DNA from: Gemmatimonadota bacterium
GTDB taxonomy: Bacteria > Latescibacterota > UBA2968 > UBA8231
DNA length: 10,928 nucleotides
Direction: 5' to 3'
Assembly: GCA_009845645.1 (NCBI GenBank)
Contig: VXZF01000616.1
Location: 1-10,928 of the forward strand
The notes beneath the pieces are model-generated. The model saw only the letters and a program-made list of their open reading frames with translations. It made no database searches and was not told where the DNA came from. Within the stretch, counting starts at the first letter, position 1, and the number at the start of each line of letters is the position of its first letter. The translations under genes and the position numbers were made by a program. Below are positions 6,788 through 10,928 of the stretch, one piece after another.

Positions 6788-7539
6788 TAAGGGGTCTCCC
6801 GACGTCGCAGATACAGCATCAGTCCCAAGCCGAAGACGATCATGGCGATGCTGAGGAGTTGGGCTTGGCTCAGGCCCCACAATACGCGCGGATTGATCCG
6901 AATGAACTCCACCAGAAGCCGCGCTACCCCGGCGAGGATGAGATAGAAGCTGAACGACAGTCCTGGAATCTCGAAGCGGGTGCGCATTTTCCACAGGAAG
7001 GCAGCGATCCCCAAGTGAGAGAGGGTCTCGTACACGGGCGCGGGATGGACTTTTTCCGTGGTTGGCACCACGCCGTCGGGATAGGCCATGCCCCAGGGAA
7101 GATCCGTCGGCACCCCGTAGTCGCCATCGCCGGCGAGTTGGCAGCCGATCCGCCCAACCCCGTAGCCCACGGCAAGGGCAATGCCCACCGCGTCGGCGAC
7201 GTGGCCCAGCGGCGCATTGTGGCGGCGAATTTGCCAAAGCACGCCGGCAGCGGCGACGACAAACCCCCCGTACCAAGTCAAGCCGTAGCCGGAAAACAGC
7301 AGGTCGAATACCTCATCCCAAGTCTCGGGCGATGTTTCAAAGAGCACAAAGTAGAGCTTGGCTCCGACTAGCCCGCCGATCATACAGGTGGTGACAATCG
7401 TCGAGCCCAGTTCTTTGTGCAGGCCCTGGCGCTTGAACTCGCGGTTGAGCACGTGCAGGGCCGCTAGGAAACCGAGGGCGACCATGAGACCAAACGTGCC
7501 GACACTAATGGGGCCGATCTCGAATAGGTAGGGGTACAT
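6787..7539 (-). CDS. lgt: Prolipoprotein diacylglyceryl transferase
   Basis: Lgt moves a diacylglyceryl group from phosphatidylglycerol to the lipobox cysteine of prolipoproteins at the inner membrane. The 250-residue protein begins [24 protein letters not shown], typical of Lgt, and has about seven hydrophobic segments. Family landmarks are GLTWYGGFV (86-94), the signature [14 protein letters not shown] (129-142, with the essential Arg), HPAPVYE (165-171) and [11 protein letters not shown] (207-217, second conserved Arg region). The signature has Cys where many Lgt proteins have Asn; such forms occur in other phyla. The ATG at 7539 begins 2 nt after the TGA of the multidomain gene and has no clear Shine-Dalgarno sequence, so translation probably depends on coupling. 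Its TAA overlaps the next start codon. Lgt between lipid enzymes may be a specialised copy or the only housekeeping one; this window cannot decide. Confidence 0.95.
   Translation of the reverse strand: MYPYLFEIGPISVGTFGLMVALGFLAALHVLNREFKRQGLHKELGSTIVTTCMIGGLVGAKLYFVLFETSPETWDEVFDLLFSGYGLTWYGGFVVAAAGVLWQIRRHNAPLGHVADAVGIALAVGYGVGRIGCQLAGDGDYGVPTDLPWGMAYPDGVVPTTEKVHPAPVYETLSHLGIAAFLWKMRTRFEIPGLSFSFYLILAGVARLLVEFIRINPRVLWGLSQAQLLSIAMIVFGLGLMLYLRRRETP
6796..6800 (-). promoter_or_regulatory. Ribosome binding site of the flavin oxidoreductase gene, inside lgt
   Basis: GGGAG on the minus strand, 8 nt before the ATG at 6787 and inside the last codons of lgt. With the TAATG junction it fixes the true start and indicates re-initiation or coupled translation. 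Confidence 0.5.
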
Positions 7540-7541
7540 AA

Positions 7542-10500
7542 TCAGATGTTTTTGCGGCCTAAAGCCTCGATCTGTCGCTTGAGAGCTGCGGCGATCTCGT
7601 AGTAAATCTCGTAGGGGCTCAACGTCTCGGAGTGCTCCTTGAAAGAGGTTGTTTCTAAAGGAAGGCCGAAAAGCAGGCGCAAAGGATGGCGCGATGGTGT
7701 GCGCGTCCCCTTGGGCAGGGCTTCGTGGGTGCCGGCAATGTGCAGGGGCACTATGGGGGCATCTAGTTCGTAGGCCAAAAGCCCTACACCCGCCTTAAAT
7801 GGCTGTAGTTGGCCGTTGACTGAGCGCGTGCCTTCGGGAAAGACCAGCAATGGGCGGCGCACTCCCACCGATTGTCGCGCCCGCACCAAGCCGTCGGCGA
7901 AGTTGTCGTGGCCGTCGAAGGGGATAGCATTGACAAAGGTGTACAAAAACCAGCGCAGCTCGGAGTCGGTAAGGTAATGCTCGCTGGTTGCGATATTGAG
8001 GTGATCGACATGGGAGCGCACGGCCTCGTACACGCAAGCACCGTCGAGATGGCTGGCATGGTTGGCGGCAATCAGGTAGGGCCGATCTTGCGGCAAGTGC
8101 TCTAGGCCGCCGGCCCGGAGGTCGAAAAAGCGGCGGAACAAGGGGCCACCGGTCTCCCACAGGAATTCTTGCAGCATATTTTTGCCAGCCTCGCTCTCTG
8201 GCTCGGCACTCGGCTCGGCGTGCAAGATGCTCGACCAGTACGCGGGCGACTGCTCCACTTCCCAGTCCATCCCGTCGCGCAAGTGAACCTCCAGCCGCGC
8301 CAAGACGCTGCGAAGCGTGTCCTGTGGGCGCAAGAGCCCATCGACTTGGGTCCCCAGCCGCTGGCCGAGCCACGCGGCGAATTCCACGGCCATCAGCGAA
8401 TCCAACAAGGTGTCGAGCGGCGCATCTAGGTGAGCGGCTACTTCTCCGGTACTCAGACCCGCGAGCAGGCCGATTTGGCGCTGGATCGCCCGCTCCCATT
8501 CCGGCAGGGGCGTGCCCGGGCAGTCTTCGCGCTCGATGGCGGACAACAGGGCTTGGCGGTCCACAGTGCCGTCGTCTAGCCTCGGCAGTGGTCGGGTCCA
8601 AAAGTGCAAGTGCTGGATCCGGTAATGGCTGGGCAAGGTGCGAGAGATCTCGTATGAGTGCGCCTGGATGGCCTCGCGCAAGTCCTCGGCCTGCTCGGCC
8701 TCGCGGGTGAGTACGGCTATGCCGTGTACTTCTTCGCTCCCGATGTGCGCCGAAGGCACGCCGACTACGCTTAGCTCGGCTACGTGCGGCAAGTCGTGGT
8801 AGAGCGATTCGACTTCGCGGGGATAGACGTTGTGGCCGGCTCCGTTAACGATCAAGTCTTTGCTCCGCCCCTCGACGAAGAGATAGCCGTTGTCGTCGAG
8901 GCGGCCGAGGTCGCCGGTATGTAGCCACCCATCCTTCAACGCCACTTGGGTCAATTCCTCTTGGGAGAAGTACCCCTCCATGACGTTGGCACCGCGCACC
9001 AAAATCTCGCCGATGCTGCGCTCGTCCGGCTCGGCGATTTGCACTTGCTGTCCGGGCAGCACTGGCCCCACTGACCGGGCTTTGCCCTGATGGGGAGTGT
9101 TGACCGCCACGACGGAGGCCGCTTCGCTGAGGCCGTAGCCTTGGCAAATCGCTACGCCAAGCCGCTCATACGTGCCGACGAGGTCGTCGGATAGGGCCGC
9201 GCCGACGCTGACGACTCGCCTCAAAGCGGCCAGCCCCGTTGTGGCTTCGGCTCCGAGGCGTTCGACGCGATCGGCCAAGACGCGCAACAGGCGTGGCACG
9301 GTCAACAGCATGGTTGCATTCGTATCGCGCAGGGTCCGGAGCATCTCGCGGCTGTTGACGGCCTCTAAATACGTGATGGTGGCCCCGCCGAGCAGCGGCA
9401 ATAGCAAGCCGCCGGTGCATTCGAGGACTTGGTGCAGCGGCAGGGTCGAGAGCATGCGGTCGGATTCGTAGATGCGCAGGACCTCGCCTTGGGCGAGGAC
9501 GTTGGAGATGAGGTTGCGATGGCTCAACACCACTCCGCGCGGCTCGATGACCGAGGTAAAAACGATCGACGCTGTGGCGTCTGGATTGACCCTTGGTCGC
9601 TTCCAACGGCCTTTTTGGGCGGTCGCGTCTGGCTCGGGAGCTTGCCCGAACGGCAGACCGTCGCGATCTACATTGAAAAAGGCCATTTCCTTGTGGGCTG
9701 CCACACCCTCGGGCGAGAGCTGAGAAAAGCGCTTTTCCGCAGCAATCAGTGCCCGCGCTTGGACGAAGTCGCACAGCCTCCAGATGTCTTCCTCGCGCAT
9801 CTGCGGGCTGATGGGCACAACCGCTAGCCCAAGCAAGCTGGCCGCCATGTAGGCGACGACCCACTCCGGCCCGTTGTCCCCGCACAGTAGGACCCGCTCA
9901 CCGGTCGACACGCCCTGTGCACGCCAACTGCGCGCCACGCGCTCGGCGCGGGTGAGCAACTCGTCGTAGCTGATCCGCGTCCAGCCGGATTGGCGCTCGA
10001 TTTGCAAGGCCGTCTTGGCAGCGTAGCGGCCGCAGGCCCAACGCAACAGATCCGGGATCGTGCGGATGCTTTCCTCGATGCGCCAGCGCTGCTCCTCGCC
10101 CCCCACTTCGCTCGGTGCCGCGCTCAACGGCTCTTGGTCGTCGGACCCACCCAGTTCGTGGCGCCGGAGGCCGGGTAGGTGGGTCTTTTGATAGTATTGA
10201 TACCAGTCGATCCGCCGCACGTCCATGTTGAAGATCCGCTGCTCTTCGGGGGGCAGCGACTCGTAGAGGGCCAACATGCGCTTGGCTTCATAGCGGCAGT
10301 CGAGGGTCGTGTACGGACTGAACAGGTCGGTGAAGTACTGGACGCGCTTGAGGCGCGTCTTGAGCGCGGCCAAGCGGCGCTTCTTCTGGGCTGGTGCCCA
10401 GCGCTCGGGCAGGTATTCGTAGAGTTTCTGCTTTAGCTCCAGCGGATAGAGGTACTTCCAGTTGAAGGCGCGCTGGAATTGCTCCACCGTCGGGAAGGTC

Positions 10501-10928
10501 CAGTCCACCAGCTCGGGCCGCGAGCCGTCCTTGTTGAGGAGGGGGTGTTCCTCAAAGTAGCCCTTGACGTATTGGAACATCCGGGTGTTGGGCAGTGGGT
10601 TTTCTCCGCTGGTGGCCGCGTGGAAGACCTCTACTGTGGAGGTCGTGGCCTGCGTGGCCGCGGCCAGCACGGTATTGACGACGATATCTACGGGCACCAA
10701 GTCCATGGGCGCGCCCATGGCGGCCGGGAAGTCCGGGACGATCCCCCGTCCGTAGGCCACTATCAGTGGATCGGTTACTTTGAGCCCGTGGATCCAGCCT
10801 GGATGCGGATCTTCGAGCGCGCCTTCGGTGACGCTAGGTCGCACGATGGCCAGCGGCACTTGGCCGCGGTGCTTGACGAGCAACTGTTCGCCCATGGCCT
10901 TGGTAAAAGTGTACACGTCATTCCAGCC
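7542..10928 (-). CDS. Multidomain lipid enzyme: fatty acyl-CoA reductase - AMP-ligase-like - ACP - PlsC acyltransferase (5' end outside window)
   Basis: At least 1128 residues; the frame is open to the right edge, so the NAD(P)-binding start of the reductase is missing and the GTG at 10916 is internal. Domains, numbered from that GTG: reductase core with YTFTK (Y2, K6), VRPSVTEGALEDPHPGW and PVDIVVN, as in bacterial FAR/FcrA proteins (1-100); FAR C-terminal domain (190-250); ANL adenylation-like domain (280-795) with YGLSEA (594-599), HTGD (666-669) and GRSKDLIVNGAGHNVYP (683-699); acyl carrier domain with LLDSLMAVE, pantetheine Ser840; PlsC domain with NHASHLD (952-958) and FPEGTRS (1026-1032). 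The likely role is reducing acyl thioesters to fatty alcohols and transferring acyl chains to a glycerolipid. The adenylation P-loop and C-terminal lysine are lost. The architecture resembles my recollection of the myxobacterial ether-lipid enzyme ElbD. First gene of the operon seen here. Confidence 0.88.
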   Translation of the reverse strand, partial: GWNDVYTFTKAMGEQLLVKHRGQVPLAIVRPSVTEGALEDPHPGWIHGLKVTDPLIVAYGRGIVPDFPAAMGAPMDLVPVDIVVNTVLAAATQATTSTVEVFHAATSGENPLPNTRMFQYVKGYFEEHPLLNKDGSRPELVDWTFPTVEQFQRAFNWKYLYPLELKQKLYEYLPERWAPAQKKRRLAALKTRLKRVQYFTDLFSPYTTLDCRYEAKRMLALYESLPPEEQRIFNMDVRRIDWYQYYQKTHLPGLRRHELGGSDDQEPLSAAPSEVGGEEQRWRIEESIRTIPDLLRWACGRYAAKTALQIERQSGWTRISYDELLTRAERVARSWRAQGVSTGERVLLCGDNGPEWVVAYMAASLLGLAVVPISPQMREEDIWRLCDFVQARALIAAEKRFSQLSPEGVAAHKEMAFFNVDRDGLPFGQAPEPDATAQKGRWKRPRVNPDATASIVFTSVIEPRGVVLSHRNLISNVLAQGEVLRIYESDRMLSTLPLHQVLECTGGLLLPLLGGATITYLEAVNSREMLRTLRDTNATMLLTVPRLLRVLADRVERLGAEATTGLAALRRVVSVGAALSDDLVGTYERLGVAICQGYGLSEAASVVAVNTPHQGKARSVGPVLPGQQVQIAEPDERSIGEILVRGANVMEGYFSQEELTQVALKDGWLHTGDLGRLDDNGYLFVEGRSKDLIVNGAGHNVYPREVESLYHDLPHVAELSVVGVPSAHIGSEEVHGIAVLTREAEQAEDLREAIQAHSYEISRTLPSHYRIQHLHFWTRPLPRLDDGTVDRQALLSAIEREDCPGTPLPEWERAIQRQIGLLAGLSTGEVAAHLDAPLDTLLDSLMAVEFAAWLGQRLGTQVDGLLRPQDTLRSVLARLEVHLRDGMDWEVEQSPAYWSSILHAEPSAEPESEAGKNMLQEFLWETGGPLFRRFFDLRAGGLEHLPQDRPYLIAANHASHLDGACVYEAVRSHVDHLNIATSEHYLTDSELRWFLYTFVNAIPFDGHDNFADGLVRARQSVGVRRPLLVFPEGTRSVNGQLQPFKAGVGLLAYELDAPIVPLHIAGTHEALPKGTRTPSRHPLRLLFGLPLETTSFKEHSETLSPYEIYYEIAAALKRQIEALGRKNI

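Noticed and set aside
6788..7276. Upstream extension of the flavin oxidoreductase frame to 652 aa
   Set aside because: The extra N-terminal part is Arg-rich, overlaps lgt in another frame and has no OYE similarity. The ATG at 6787 has a ribosome binding site and begins family-like sequence.

Overview
The window is about 10.9 kb of moderately GC-rich bacterial DNA, nearly all coded on the minus strand. It has two unlike halves. The right half (about 4587-10928) is a compact four-gene lipid-type operon. The left half (1-4560) is accessory DNA: antitoxin-like genes, a degraded toxin, a large restriction-modification enzyme with a damaged 5' end, and a nuclease/transposase-like gene between inverted repeats. 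The organism cannot be fixed from sequence alone. UPF0175/DUF3368 modules, Rpn-type nucleases and very large multidomain lipid enzymes together suggest an uncultured lineage with a large, mobile-rich genome, such as sponge-associated Poribacteria, Entotheonella or Latescibacteria-like bacteria. This is a guess.

Left half, left to right. The 3' part of a UPF0175 gene runs rightward off the left edge (3-251). A single-chain MmeI-like nuclease-methyltransferase follows on the minus strand (310-2982). Its conserved N-terminal coding continues upstream to an ATG at 3105 but is cut by an in-frame amber codon at 3091-3093. Next come a 27-codon stump of a DUF3368 PIN-like toxin (3117-3200) and its intact UPF0175 partner (3193-3444). 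The two overlap by 8 nt, as in a normal antitoxin-toxin operon. An Rpn-family PD-(D/E)XK gene (3517-4389) then lies between two near-identical inverted repeats (3485-3510 and 4534-4556).

Right half, in transcription order from the right edge. First is a multidomain protein entering from outside the window: fatty acyl-CoA reductase, FAR C-terminal domain, AMP-ligase-like domain, acyl carrier domain, PlsC acyltransferase. It is followed by lgt (prolipoprotein diacylglyceryl transferase), an Old Yellow Enzyme-type flavin oxidoreductase and an SDR oxidoreductase. Gene junctions are 2 nt apart or share a TAATG stop/start, so the four are probably co-transcribed and translationally coupled. The first gene suggests fatty alcohol production plus acyl transfer, for example for ether lipids or wax-like lipids; the two oxidoreductases may modify a related substrate. 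The AMP-ligase-like domain has lost two key catalytic motifs, so it is probably not a normal acyl-activating enzyme.

The most interesting items are the lipid megaenzyme with its degenerate adenylation domain, the amber-interrupted restriction-modification gene next to a truncated toxin, and the inverted repeats around the Rpn gene. No RNA gene, CRISPR array or stretch over 300 bases without a gene was found.
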